Positions 6,696 through 15,245 of a DNA stretch of 64,000 nt are shown here, one piece after another (position 1 is the stretch's first letter; each line of letters begins with the position of its first letter). Location of the stretch: contig QXWR01000010.1 of assembly GCA_009911065.1 (NCBI GenBank), positions 1 through 64,000 on the forward strand, in the 5' to 3' direction. The notes under the pieces are model-generated. The model did no database searches. It worked only from the letters and a program-made list of their open reading frames with translations, and was not told the origin of the DNA. The DNA is from Clostridiaceae bacterium (lineage in GTDB: Bacteria > Bacillota > Clostridia > Lachnospirales > Lachnospiraceae). A program made the position numbers and the translations under genes.

Positions 6696-7377
6696 AGAAA
6701 AACTTGGTAAAGAGAAAGGGGAAATACTTCATAAGAAAACGCAGATTGTCATAGGTCTGGTATCTTTGCTTCCCATTGTATTGACAGCAGCAGTGTACGG
6801 GAAACTTCCGGAACAGATTCCCACTAACTGGGGATTTAATGGCCAGATCAGTTATAGTGGAAAAAGCCAGATATGGATGATTGCAGGAATGTGTCCTTTT
6901 TTTGCAATTTTATTTTATCTACTGCCAAGTATGGACCCGAAAAAACAAAATTATCAGAAGTTTTCAGGGGTATATGAAAGTTTTCAGTTGTTTTTGCAGA
7001 TTTTTCTGATGATTATAACAGGCATTATTATTACGGAAAGTTTTTGGCCGGGAACGATTCAGGTCAGTGTGGTTGTGACAGCTTTGTGTTCGGTTTTATG
7101 TATGTTTATTGGCAATATGATGCCAAAGTTTCGACAGAACTTTTTTTGCGGTTTTCGTACTCCATGGGCTTTAAGTGATGAAATTGTGTGGAATAAAACG
7201 CACAGACTGGGAGGAAGAATGCTGTTTGGAGCTGGAATTGCAGGGCTGATTGGGGCGTTTCTTCCAGGAGAGAAGATAAAGATGGGAATGCTGTTGGTTC
7301 CTTTGGCAGTAGCAACAGTGATTCCTTATATTATGAGTTATATATGGTTTCAAAAGCAGCAGGAAGAAAAGTCTTGA
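6688..7377 (+). CDS. SdpI-family membrane protein (DUF1648 + SdpI)
   Basis: A 229-residue integral membrane protein with about six hydrophobic segments. The N-terminal part has the DUF1648 signature (LPEQIPTNWGFNGQISY) after the first membrane helix; the C-terminal half has the SdpI signature (FFCGFRTPWALSDEIVWNKT followed by HRLGGRMLFGAG). In Bacillus subtilis SdpI gives immunity to the SdpC toxin and sequesters SdpR at the membrane; a similar signal-transduction role is inferred here. No sdpC-like toxin gene is seen in the window, so it may act as an orphan immunity or stress sensor. Confidence 0.9.
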   Translation: MSEEKLGKEKGEILHKKTQIVIGLVSLLPIVLTAAVYGKLPEQIPTNWGFNGQISYSGKSQIWMIAGMCPFFAILFYLLPSMDPKKQNYQKFSGVYESFQLFLQIFLMIITGIIITESFWPGTIQVSVVVTALCSVLCMFIGNMMPKFRQNFFCGFRTPWALSDEIVWNKTHRLGGRMLFGAGIAGLIGAFLPGEKIKMGMLLVPLAVATVIPYIMSYIWFQKQQEEKS

Positions 7378-7391
7378 TTTGGGATTATACC

Positions 7392-7429
7392 AGAGTGTGT
7401 CTGAAAATTGCTTTCCGTCATCTGCGCGG
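7392..7429. repeat. Dispersed intergenic repeat, copy 2
   Basis: AGAGTGTGTCTGAAAATTGC followed by TTTCCGTCATCTGCGCGG. The central TGAAAATTGCTTTCCGTCA is identical, on the opposite strand, to the copy after polC (49316-49358). Confidence 0.65.
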
Positions 7430-7463
7430 ATAGCAGCACAAATAGATACTTATAATTTTTTGT

Positions 7464-7510
7464 AAAAGGCGTATGATGAAGAGTGGGAAACTCAATATCA
7501 TACGCCTTTT
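7464..7510. terminator. Bidirectional-type intrinsic terminator
   Basis: AAAAGGCGTATGAT (7464-7477) pairs perfectly with ATCATACGCCTTTT (7497-7510). It closes the SdpI transcript and insulates the polysaccharide locus promoter to its right. Confidence 0.85.
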
Positions 7511-7564
7511 GCTTAAATAAATATAAAAAGAAATAGAATAAATATGCAAAAAGACAGGGGTGAG

Positions 7565-7880
7565 TGTAACAAAATTCCAAATTGTGTTACACTGGGAAGA
7601 AATTAAAAAAGACAAAAAATATGGATTTTATAAAGTTTTTAGGGAAAAATCGTCTAACATAAGAATGATGAATAAAAATACAGTCAAACCGTCTACCCTG
7701 TTTAAAACTGCACAGAGAAGCAAATAGATCTGAACCCCTTAGAAATTTTCTTAAGAAAATTCATCCTGTTTTTCCAGAAAATCTTAACTCTTTCCTGGGT
7801 AAAAAAACTTGCAATCCAGATAAAAGAATGGTATCATAACAAAGTGCTGTGAGTGTAACACAATTTGGAATTTTGTTACA
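7565..7880. repeat. Apparent invertible promoter segment (29-bp perfect inverted repeats)
   Basis: The sequence 7565-7593 (starting TGTAACAAAATTCCAAATTG) is repeated exactly in inverted orientation at 7852-7880, enclosing 258 bases that hold no gene but do hold a good promoter pointing right. Each repeat is itself an imperfect dyad (TGTAACA...TGTTACA), as expected for a site-specific recombinase target. The right repeat ends 17 bases before the ATG of the first NusG-like gene. Flipping the segment would turn the promoter away from the locus. No recombinase gene is present near by, so the invertase must be elsewhere. Bacteroides capsule promoters are controlled in this way; here it is inferred from sequence only. 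Confidence 0.8.
7809..7837 (+). promoter_or_regulatory. Promoter inside the invertible segment, pointing at the polysaccharide locus
   Basis: TTGCAA at 7809-7814, a 17-base spacer and TATCAT at 7832-7837, just inside the right inverted repeat. Predicted transcription start is about 7844, so the mRNA would begin with the right repeat, which can fold on itself. In the orientation given the locus is ON. Confidence 0.7.
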
Positions 7881-7897
7881 TTAGGGAGGAGATTTTA

Positions 7898-8482
7898 ATG
7901 AGTAAAGAAGATTGGTATGTTCTTCAAACCTTTAACGATCAGGAGTATGAAGCGGCTTCTCTTATGGACATTGCAGTTTCAAAATCTTTTTACAGTTTGT
8001 GTTGTGTTCCCAAAAAACTGAAAGTGTTTCGGATAGGAGGAGAGCTTCGTCTGGTGGAGGAGATTATGTTTCCCGGATATTTGTTTGTGAGAACTTCATG
8101 TCCGAAAGAGCTTTGTGAGGAATTAAGAAAATCTCGTGAGCTTCCTGGATTCTTGCCTTTTGGCCGGGACGAAAAAGGGGAGGAGATATTGATTCCAGTC
8201 AATAGGAAGGACCTTGATTTTCTACAACATGTATGCGGGGAAAGATTGCAGTTTCCTATGGGAATTACAAAGATTATTTTAGGGGAAAATCGTCAGATTT
8301 TAAAAGCTCATGGGGCGTTGGAGCAATATATGGACCGGATTGTAAGGTTGAATCTTCATAAGCGATTTGCAGTGGCCAAGATTCCTTTGTTTCATCGCAG
8401 CCAGACGGTCCTGTTTGGGATTTGTCTGGAGCAGGATCGGTGTGTGCTGGCACGCTCTGAGGTTGGAAAATATACAGCGTAA
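7898..8482 (+). CDS. NusG paralogue / specialised antiterminator (LoaP/UpxY type), first copy
   Basis: A 194-residue protein with the NusG N-terminal domain pattern: KEDWYVLQTFNDQEYEAAS, central IMFPGYLFVRT (the NGN-domain strand), and a KOW-like C-terminal part with LEQYMDRIVRLNLHKRFAVA. The ATG at 7898 follows TTAGGGAGGAGATTTTA; an upstream TTG at 7865 lies inside the inverted repeat and is rejected. Such NusG paralogues ride on RNA polymerase and prevent early termination in long operons; LoaP does this for polysaccharide and secondary-metabolite clusters in Firmicutes. Being first behind the invertible promoter, its production follows the promoter's orientation. Confidence 0.88.
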   Translation: MSKEDWYVLQTFNDQEYEAASLMDIAVSKSFYSLCCVPKKLKVFRIGGELRLVEEIMFPGYLFVRTSCPKELCEELRKSRELPGFLPFGRDEKGEEILIPVNRKDLDFLQHVCGERLQFPMGITKIILGENRQILKAHGALEQYMDRIVRLNLHKRFAVAKIPLFHRSQTVLFGICLEQDRCVLARSEVGKYTA

Positions 8483-8726
8483 ATGGTGATGTGAAAAAAG
8501 ATTTTTTCGGACAGGGTTTGGTTTCGGAATGATATTTGTGGAAAAATACATTTTGTGGAATGTCTCCGGTGGTCGCCGTGGGCAGGGCGAAGATGGATCA
8601 TAGGTGAAACGGATGGGTTTTGGGTTGGTAATTCGGGCTTTGGCTGCTGTGGACAGGGAACTGGGACAATGGCAGATTCCGGAGTGGCGAAGCACGCTTT
8701 TTTCTTTTGAGGGAAGGGGGAGGGAT
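8483..8726 (+). other. Spacer between the two NusG-like genes
   Basis: 244 bases without a convincing gene. An in-frame extension of the second NusG gene back to 8604 exists but has no NusG similarity. It may hold the RNA signal recognised by the antiterminator; I could not identify a clear paired-hairpin element by eye. Confidence 0.4.
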
Positions 8727-9290
8727 ATGTGGTATGTGATTCAGACGATGACTGGGAGAGAGCAGGAATTGGCTGATGGGATTGGGAAGGTAATGGATGG
8801 GGAGAGCTATAAGAACTGTTTTGTGTTTTATCAGGAATGTTTTCGGCGGAGAAATGGGGAATTGAAGAAGGGTGTGGAATTGCTGTTTCCTTCTTATGTT
8901 TTTGTGGAGACAGACCATCCGGAGGAGTTTTTTGCAGAATTAAAAAAGATTCCCAAGGCAGCCTATTTTTTAGGTATGGATGAAGGATTTTGGGGGATTT
9001 ATGAGGAAGAGGAAATGTTTTTGCGCCGTTTGATGGAGGATACCTGTAAAGGCAAGTCAGACAGTGGGGAAACAAAGGAAAGAGGATTTGGTCTGTCCTA
9101 TTTGATTCGCCCCTCACTTGTGTGGGTGGACAAGGAAGGACAGATTCAGAAGGCACAAGGGGTTTTGAGTTTTTATATGGACCGTATTGTAAAGCAGCGG
9201 TTGAGAAAACGGAGTGTGGTGATAGAGATTCCTTTTTGTGGGAGAATAAGGAGAATCCGGCTTGGGATTCGGCTAAAAGAGGATGGGTGA
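8727..9290 (+). CDS. NusG paralogue / specialised antiterminator, second copy
   Basis: A 187-residue NusG-like protein: start MWYVIQTMTGREQELADGI, the strand LLFPSYVFVETDHPEEF in the middle, and the KOW-region pattern LSFYMDRIVKQRLRKRSVVI. It shares the M-D-R-I-V-x-x-x-L-x-K-R block with the first copy but is strongly diverged elsewhere. ATG at 8727 is placed directly behind GGGAAGGGGGAGGGAT. About 160 bases separate it from the first biosynthesis gene. Two antiterminator paralogues in series is unusual; they could act on different nucleic-acid signals, or one could counter the other, as UpxZ does UpxY. No UpxZ-like gene is seen. Confidence 0.85.
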   Translation: MWYVIQTMTGREQELADGIGKVMDGESYKNCFVFYQECFRRRNGELKKGVELLFPSYVFVETDHPEEFFAELKKIPKAAYFLGMDEGFWGIYEEEEMFLRRLMEDTCKGKSDSGETKERGFGLSYLIRPSLVWVDKEGQIQKAQGVLSFYMDRIVKQRLRKRSVVIEIPFCGRIRRIRLGIRLKEDG

Positions 9291-9449
9291 GAGTGGAATA
9301 TAGAAGAATGGGATGACGGGAGTTTATGGGTGGCGGACAGGAAGTTGCAGGTGAATCTGGAGAACGGCGGATGAGAAATCCCAGATGAATCCGGAATGCA
9401 GGCAGACAGGAAAGTATAGGAAGAGGATAATCAAAGGAAACAAAACAAC

Positions 9450-11321
9450 ATGACAAATGTGAATATACTGGAGAAATATCTCCCGAAAGATAAACGGATT
9501 CGAATGCTGATTTTAATGGCATTGGATGTGGGCGCCATAGGTTTGGCGTCTTTTTTGGGTCTGTTTATACGGTTTGATTTGAGTATAGAAAAAATACCGG
9601 CAGAGTATGTCATGGCAGCCATGGGATATTTTCCGGTTTATGCAGGAATCACTCTTGGGATTTTCTTTTTGTTTCGCATGTACTCCACCATGTGGAGCGT
9701 GGCGGGAATCCGGGAGGTGGTTTACATTGGAGGGGCTTGTGGGCTGGCTTCTCTGATGCAGATTGCAGGAATGATGGTTTTGGAACAGAAGGTTCCAAGA
9801 AGCTATTTCTTTCTCTCCTTTGCCGCTTTGTATGGCAGTGAAATTGGGATTCGTCTTTCTTACCGGATTTTTACGGCTATGGTTCAGGGAAAGGGAAATC
9901 CGGACAGCAGAAGGATTCTGATTGTGGGAGCAGGCAGTTCGGGAGCTGTGATTTTAAAGGAAATGACCACCAGCCAGTTTGCTAAAGGAAAGGTGGTCTG
10001 CTTTGCAGATGATGACCCGAATAAAAAGGGAAAGTATTTAAACGGAATCCCCATTGGAGGGAATCGGAGGGATATTCCAAAGCTGGTGGAAACTTATAAG
10101 GTGGATGAGATTTATATTGCCATGCCCTCTGCCACAGCAAAACAGCGGAAAGAGATGATCGAGATTTGCCGGGAGACGGGATGTGAGGTGAAGATTCTGC
10201 CGGGAATCTACCAGCTGTTAAATGGAGAGATCAGTGTGGCCAGATTGCGTCAGGTGGAGATTGAGGACCTTTTAGGACGGGAGCCAATCCGGGTGAATCT
10301 GGATGAGATTATGGAGTATGTATCTGGTAAGGTGGTGCTTGTGACCGGAGGAGGCGGTTCCATTGGAAGTGAGCTGTGCCGTCAGGTGGCGGGACATAAG
10401 CCAAAGCAGCTGATTGTGTTTGATGTATATGAGAACAATGCTTATGATTTGCAGCAGGAATTAAAGGAACAATTTCCAGAACTGAATCTGGTGGTGCTCA
10501 TTGGTTCGGTGCGCAACACCCACCGGATTGAGTCAGTGTTTGAAACGTACCGGCCAGAGATTGTGTATCATGCGGCGGCTCACAAGCATGTGCCGCTGAT
10601 GGAGGACAGTCCCTGTGAGGCGATTAAGAACAACGTGTTTGGTACATATAAGACAGCAAAGGCAGCAGATCAGTATGGAGCAAAGCGTTTTGTGCTGATT
10701 TCCACAGACAAGGCAGTAAATCCCACCAACATTATGGGGGCGTCCAAGCGGATGTGTGAGATGGTGATTCAGATGATGAATGGCCGTTCAAAGACGGATT
10801 TTGTGGCGGTGCGTTTTGGAAATGTGTTAGGGAGCAATGGTTCGGTGATTCCGCTGTTTAAGAGGCAGATTGAGCAGGGAGGTCCAGTGACCGTGACCCA
10901 TCCTGAGATCATCCGGTATTTTATGACCATACCAGAGGCCGTATCTTTGGTATTGCAGGCAGGAGCGTATGCAAAAGGCGGAGAGATCTTTGTGTTGGAT
11001 ATGGGGGAGCCGGTGAAGATCCTGGATTTGGCGAAGAATCTGATTCGTTTGTCTGGATATGAGCCAGGGGAGGAGATTCAGATTGAGTTTACAGGACTGC
11101 GTCCAGGGGAGAAGCTTTATGAGGAACTGTTGATGGAAGAGGAAGGGCTTTTGGATACGCCCAATAAGCTGATTCATATTGGAAAGCCAATGGAGTTTGA
11201 GGAAGGGAGATTTGAAAAGCAGCTGGCAGAATTGTATGAGGCGGCCAATCGGGATACGGAAGATATAAAAAAACAGGTTCAGGGGATCGTTCCTACTTAT
11301 CTGTCAGGGAAAGAGTTGTGA
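9450..11321 (+). CDS. Membrane nucleoside-diphosphate-sugar 4,6-dehydratase (CapD/PglF family)
   Basis: 623 residues, the family's full length. Four membrane helices in the first about 135 residues, a CoA/Rossmann-like domain (ILIVGAGSSGAVILKE near 155), then an SDR domain starting VLVTGGGGSIGSELCRQ near 292. The catalytic region STDKAVNPTNIMGASKRM has the TDK and S-x-x-M-x-x-x-K pattern of UDP-GlcNAc 4,6-dehydratases, where Met replaces the usual Tyr. Followed at once by DegT-, PglC- and PglD-like genes, it probably makes the UDP-4-keto-6-deoxy sugar of a bacillosamine pathway at the membrane. It is the first enzyme gene after the antiterminators. Confidence 0.92.
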   Translation: MTNVNILEKYLPKDKRIRMLILMALDVGAIGLASFLGLFIRFDLSIEKIPAEYVMAAMGYFPVYAGITLGIFFLFRMYSTMWSVAGIREVVYIGGACGLASLMQIAGMMVLEQKVPRSYFFLSFAALYGSEIGIRLSYRIFTAMVQGKGNPDSRRILIVGAGSSGAVILKEMTTSQFAKGKVVCFADDDPNKKGKYLNGIPIGGNRRDIPKLVETYKVDEIYIAMPSATAKQRKEMIEICRETGCEVKILPGIYQLLNGEISVARLRQVEIEDLLGREPIRVNLDEIMEYVSGKVVLVTGGGGSIGSELCRQVAGHKPKQLIVFDVYENNAYDLQQELKEQFPELNLVVLIGSVRNTHRIESVFETYRPEIVYHAAAHKHVPLMEDSPCEAIKNNVFGTYKTAKAADQYGAKRFVLISTDKAVNPTNIMGASKRMCEMVIQMMNGRSKTDFVAVRFGNVLGSNGSVIPLFKRQIEQGGPVTVTHPEIIRYFMTIPEAVSLVLQAGAYAKGGEIFVLDMGEPVKILDLAKNLIRLSGYEPGEEIQIEFTGLRPGEKLYEELLMEEEGLLDTPNKLIHIGKPMEFEEGRFEKQLAELYEAANRDTEDIKKQVQGIVPTYLSGKEL

Positions 11322-11340
11322 TAGAAAAGGAAGAGGAGTT

Positions 11341-12663
11341 ATGGATTTGAGAGAAGATTCACGGTTTCGGGGAATGAAGCCGTTTGAAAGGAAGATCTGG
11401 TTAAGCAGCCCTACGATGCATGGGGAAGAGCTTTTGTATATGAAGGAAGCATATAAGACCAACTGGATGTCCACAGTGGGGGAGAATCTGGATGCCATAG
11501 AGGCAGGAATGACAAAGCGTCTTGGGATTGCCTGTGGGGTGGCATTGTCATCGGGAACAGCAGCATTGCATCTGGCGGTGAAGGCGGCGGCGGAGCGGAT
11601 TTATCATTCTTCCACGGGGATTTCCACCCCAGATGGAATGGGAAGAGGAGGAGCCTGGTTTGGGAGAAGGGTATTCTGCTCGGATTTGACCTTTGGCGCT
11701 ACGGTAAACCCTATTGTTTATGAAGGCGGGGAGGCAGTGTTTGTGGATGCGGAGGAGGATACCTGGAACATGGACCCCAATGCCCTGGAGCGGGCTTTTG
11801 AACTGTATCCGGAGGTGAAACTGGTGGTGCTGGTCCACCTTTATGGGACACCGGGGAAGGTGGATGAGATTAAAAGGATTTGTAAAGACCATGGGGCTTT
11901 GCTGATTGAGGATGCAGCAGAAAGTCTTGGGGCGGTATATCAGGGAAAAGAGACCGGGACTTTTGGGGATTATAATATCATTAGTTTTAATGGAAATAAG
12001 ATGATAACCGGGAGTTCCGGTGGAATGCTTCTGACGGAGGATATGAAAGGGGCAGATCAATGCCGGAAATGGTCTACTCAAAGCCGGGAGGAGGCAGCCT
12101 GGTATCAGCATGAAGAGCTGGGATACAACTACAGGATGAGCAATGTGATCGCCGGAGTGATTCGGGGACAGATGCTGTACTTGGAGGAGCATATAGAGAG
12201 AAAACGAGAGATCTATGAGCGGTACAAACAAGGGCTAAAGGATGTTCCGGTGAAAATGAATCCGTATGATGAGAAAAAATCGGAACCGAATTTTTGGCTG
12301 AGTTGTATGACCATAGACGAGGAAGCTATGTGTGAGCAGGTGAGAGGGGAGAGGGAGGAGAGTTATATTCCGGCTAAAGGAAAGACTTGTCCGGGAGAGA
12401 TATTAGAAGCCCTTAGGATGTTTCATGCGGAAGGCCGTCCCATCTGGAAACCGATGCACATGCAGCCCATTTACCGGAATCATGGATTTGTGACAAGGGA
12501 AGGAATGGGGAGAAGAAGGACCAATGCCTATATTGCCTCTGCCAAAGGGAGAGATGTAGGTGCGGATTTGTTTCACCGGGGAGTGTGCCTGCCGTCGGAT
12601 ATAAAGATGACGAGGGAGGAACAGGATGGGGTGATAGAGATTGTGCGGCGGTGTTTTGGGTAG
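11341..12663 (+). CDS. DegT/DnrJ/EryC1-family sugar aminotransferase (PglE-like)
   Basis: A 440-residue PLP-dependent enzyme that transfers an amino group from glutamate to a keto sugar. Marks: ALSSGTAALHLAVKAAAER (cofactor phosphate region), LIEDAAESLGAVYQGKETG, and ISFNGNKMITGSSGGML with the PLP Lys near residue 220. The C-terminal region (RPIWKPMHMQPIYRN) is the substrate-binding arm of the UDP-4-amino-sugar subgroup. The ATG follows GGAAGAGGAGTT. In context it should aminate the product of the CapD/PglF-like enzyme at C4. Confidence 0.9.
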   Translation: MDLREDSRFRGMKPFERKIWLSSPTMHGEELLYMKEAYKTNWMSTVGENLDAIEAGMTKRLGIACGVALSSGTAALHLAVKAAAERIYHSSTGISTPDGMGRGGAWFGRRVFCSDLTFGATVNPIVYEGGEAVFVDAEEDTWNMDPNALERAFELYPEVKLVVLVHLYGTPGKVDEIKRICKDHGALLIEDAAESLGAVYQGKETGTFGDYNIISFNGNKMITGSSGGMLLTEDMKGADQCRKWSTQSREEAAWYQHEELGYNYRMSNVIAGVIRGQMLYLEEHIERKREIYERYKQGLKDVPVKMNPYDEKKSEPNFWLSCMTIDEEAMCEQVRGEREESYIPAKGKTCPGEILEALRMFHAEGRPIWKPMHMQPIYRNHGFVTREGMGRRRTNAYIASAKGRDVGADLFHRGVCLPSDIKMTREEQDGVIEIVRRCFG

Positions 12664-12687
12664 AGGATAAGGTGATTCTTAGTAAAT

Positions 12688-13368
12688 ATGAAAAATATAA
12701 GAGATGGAAAAGAACAGCACAGGTATTATGGAATCTATGAAAAATATTTCAAGAGAGTTTTTGATTGTGTTTTTGCAGGGATAGCATTCATTCTGTTTAG
12801 TCCCCTGCTTTTATTGATTGCCATTTTGGTCTATATAAAGCTGGGATCTCCTATTTTGTTTGTACAGGAGCGTCCGGGAAAAAATGAAAAAATGTTTCAT
12901 TTGTACAAATTTCGTTCTATGTCAAATGCAAGAGATCAAAATGGAAACTTGTTATCGGATACAGAACGGTTGACCAGATTTGGCAGGATACTGCGGTCAA
13001 CCAGCCTGGATGAATTGCCGGAGCTTTACAATATTTTAAAGGGAGAAATGTCCCTGGTAGGCCCAAGACCTTTGATGAAACAATACCTTCCGTATTATAC
13101 GAAAAAGGAAAGGCACAGACATGATGTCCGGCCAGGGTTAAGCGGACTCGCACAGATTCATGGGAGAAATGCTCTTGGCTGGGAGGAACGTTTTCAATAT
13201 GATCTTCAATATGTGAATCACATTACGTTTTGGATGGATATAAAAATTATTTTTCTGACAATCCAAAAAGTGATAAAGAGAGATCATATTGGAGTAAGAG
13301 GGGAAGGGGCCTTGATGGATTTTGATAGATACAGAAAGCAGCAGAATGATGAAAAAGGAAGGGATTAG
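12688..13368 (+). CDS. Undecaprenyl-phosphate sugar-1-phosphate transferase (PglC-like)
   Basis: A 226-residue bacterial sugar transferase of the small, single-membrane-helix PglC type. Hydrophobic segment about residues 28-53, then the conserved FVQERPGKNEKMFHLYKFRS, LDELPELYNILKGEMSLVGP, RPLMKQYLPYY, and RPGLSGLAQIHGRN. It links the first sugar phosphate to undecaprenyl phosphate on the inner face of the membrane and so starts each repeat unit. Flanked by PglE- and PglD-like genes, its natural substrate is probably UDP-N,N'-diacetylbacillosamine. Confidence 0.92.
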   Translation: MKNIRDGKEQHRYYGIYEKYFKRVFDCVFAGIAFILFSPLLLLIAILVYIKLGSPILFVQERPGKNEKMFHLYKFRSMSNARDQNGNLLSDTERLTRFGRILRSTSLDELPELYNILKGEMSLVGPRPLMKQYLPYYTKKERHRHDVRPGLSGLAQIHGRNALGWEERFQYDLQYVNHITFWMDIKIIFLTIQKVIKRDHIGVRGEGALMDFDRYRKQQNDEKGRD

Positions 13369-13371
13369 AGG

Positions 13372-14025
13372 ATGAATCGGTTAATTATAATTGGTGCATC
13401 CGGACATGGTCGGGTGGTAGCAGATATTGCCTGTTTATGTGGGTATAGAAGAATTGATTTTTTGGATGATAATAAGAGCTTACGAAATTGCGGAAAATAT
13501 AAAGTGATAGGGCCGGGAAAAGAGTTTACCGAGTTTGTGAAAGAGGATACGGAGTTTTTTGTTGCAATTGGAGATACTAAAATCAGGCAGAAAATACAAA
13601 AGGGGATCGAAAAGGCAGGTGGAAAGATTATTACATTGATCCATCCAAACGCAGTGATAGCAGAAGATGTTCAAATCGGTAAGGGTTCTGTTTGTATGGC
13701 AGGGACTGTGGTAAATTCAAAAACTACAATCGGGGAGGGATGTATTGTTAATACTTCCAGTTCGGTAGATCATGACTGCACAATAGGAAATTATGTTCAT
13801 ATTGCAGTAGGAGTACATTTGTCAGGAACTGTGAAGGTGGGGGACAGAGTTTGGATTGGAGCTGGGGCAACTATAAGCAATAATGTGGATATATGTAAAG
13901 ATTGTATGATTGGCGCTGGGACAGTGGTGGTCAGGAGTATAGAAAAATCTGGAGTTTATATTGGCATTCCAGCAAGATTAATGTCAAAAACTTCCGAAGA
14001 TAGTTGGGAGAATGAAGAAATATGA
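13372..14025 (+). CDS. Sugar O/N-acetyltransferase (PglD/NeuD family)
   Basis: 217 residues: an N-terminal Rossmann-like half starting LIIIGASGHGRVVADIA and ending near KIITLIHPNAVIAEDVQIGK, then hexapeptide repeats of a left-handed beta helix (GEGCIVNTSSSVDHDCTIGN, VHLSGTVKVGDRVWIGAG) with the His of the active site in VDHDC. PglD-type enzymes acetylate UDP-4-amino sugars with acetyl-CoA. It begins 3 bases after the PglC-like stop and overlaps the next gene by 4, so translation is coupled. Confidence 0.9.
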   Translation: MNRLIIIGASGHGRVVADIACLCGYRRIDFLDDNKSLRNCGKYKVIGPGKEFTEFVKEDTEFFVAIGDTKIRQKIQKGIEKAGGKIITLIHPNAVIAEDVQIGKGSVCMAGTVVNSKTTIGEGCIVNTSSSVDHDCTIGNYVHIAVGVHLSGTVKVGDRVWIGAGATISNNVDICKDCMIGAGTVVVRSIEKSGVYIGIPARLMSKTSEDSWENEEI

Positions 14026-15245
14026 ACATATTATTTTTGACATTAGCTAAAATTTCCAATCTACAAGAGGAAACGCTTTATACAGATATATTAAATGAGT
14101 TTGTAAATCAAGGCTGTAATGTGTATGGAATTACGCCCATTGAAAAGCGGGACCAAAAAAGAGATTATGTTGAGCATAAGGGTTCTTTTCATCTTCTTCA
14201 TGTGAATATAGGGAACTATTTTCATACAGGAAAGTTTCAAAAAGGGATTACACTTCTTACATTAGAGAGCAAATATATCAGAGGAATAAAAAGATATTTA
14301 AAAGGGATTCGATTTGATCTCATTTTGTATGCAACGCCCCCGGTTTGCCTTGTTCGGGTGATTGCTTATATAAAGCAGAGAGATAAGGCAAAATCTTATT
14401 TAATGCTGAAAGATATATTTCCTCAAAATGCAGTTGACCTTGGGATGATGAAAAAAGGGGGGATTTATAAACCGTTTTATTGGTATTTTCGCAGGAAAGA
14501 AAAACGGTTATATGCCATATCGGATCACATCGGATGTATGTCAAAAGGAAATGTTCATTATATATTAAAACATAATCCGGAAATTGATAGAAGGAAAACA
14601 GAGGTTTGTCCAAATGCTGCGGTTGTGATTGACAAAAGCCTGACGGATAAGGAACGGGTAAAAGTGAGGGAAAAATATGCGATACCTTTGGATGCAACTG
14701 CATTTATCTATGGAGGAAACTTGGGAAAACCTCAGGGAATCGATTTTCTCATCCAATGTTTAGAGCGAATGAGAGGCAGGAAGGACTGCTTCTTTTTGAT
14801 TGTGGGAGATGGGACGGAGTATGGAAAGTTGGAAAAATATATAAAGAAACATGATCCCGTGAACATCCGGTTGATGAGAAAGCAAAACAAGGCAGATTAT
14901 GAACAAATGGCAGGGGCTTGTGATGTGGGAATGATTTTTTTGGATTATCGCTTTACAATTCCAAATATTCCAAGCCGGTTGTTAAGTTATATGACAGTAA
15001 AGCTGCCAGTTTTGGCTGTTACAGATCCAAACACGGATATTGGAAAAATTGCAGCTGCCGGGAAATTTGGCTGGTGGTGCGAAAGCAATTCTGTGGATGC
15101 TTTTGAAGCGGCAGTGGAGAACTGCTTGGTGTGGGATTTAAAGGGATATGGGGAAAATGGTTTTCAGTATATGAAGGAGAATTATTCGGTTAAGGTGTGT
15201 TGTTCGATTATTATGAGGTCATATAAAAGAAATGATGAAGGATAA
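14022..15245 (+). CDS. Glycosyltransferase, GT4-type (WbuB-like)
   Basis: A 407-residue GT-B glycosyltransferase. N-terminal MNILFLTLAKIS, donor-domain AFIYGGNLGKPQGIDFLIQC and LIVGDGTEYGKLEKYI, then NIPSRLLSYMTVKLPVLAV in the nucleotide-sugar site. The central SYLMLKDIFPQNAVDLGMM segment resembles WbuB/WbjE-type transferases that attach L-FucNAc, which would fit the capE-capF-capG genes at the end of the locus; this substrate is inferred. Has a short A6G6 run near 14453, in frame here. Overlaps neighbours on both sides. Confidence 0.85.
   Translation: MNILFLTLAKISNLQEETLYTDILNEFVNQGCNVYGITPIEKRDQKRDYVEHKGSFHLLHVNIGNYFHTGKFQKGITLLTLESKYIRGIKRYLKGIRFDLILYATPPVCLVRVIAYIKQRDKAKSYLMLKDIFPQNAVDLGMMKKGGIYKPFYWYFRRKEKRLYAISDHIGCMSKGNVHYILKHNPEIDRRKTEVCPNAAVVIDKSLTDKERVKVREKYAIPLDATAFIYGGNLGKPQGIDFLIQCLERMRGRKDCFFLIVGDGTEYGKLEKYIKKHDPVNIRLMRKQNKADYEQMAGACDVGMIFLDYRFTIPNIPSRLLSYMTVKLPVLAVTDPNTDIGKIAAAGKFGWWCESNSVDAFEAAVENCLVWDLKGYGENGFQYMKENYSVKVCCSIIMRSYKRNDEG

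Noticed and set aside
8392-9522. Long minus-strand open frame (376 codons) rich in Pro, Ser and His
   Set aside because: It is antisense to both NusG-like genes, has no ribosome site or recognisable motif, and its composition is what the reverse strand of purine-rich coding sequence gives.
14445-14465. A6G6 run in the GT4 gene, and the G6 run near 18914-18922 at the end of the SDR gene, as further phase-variable tracts
   Set aside because: Both are in frame, short, and without evidence of an alternative reading; only the G7 tract in the TupA-like gene shows a real frame break.
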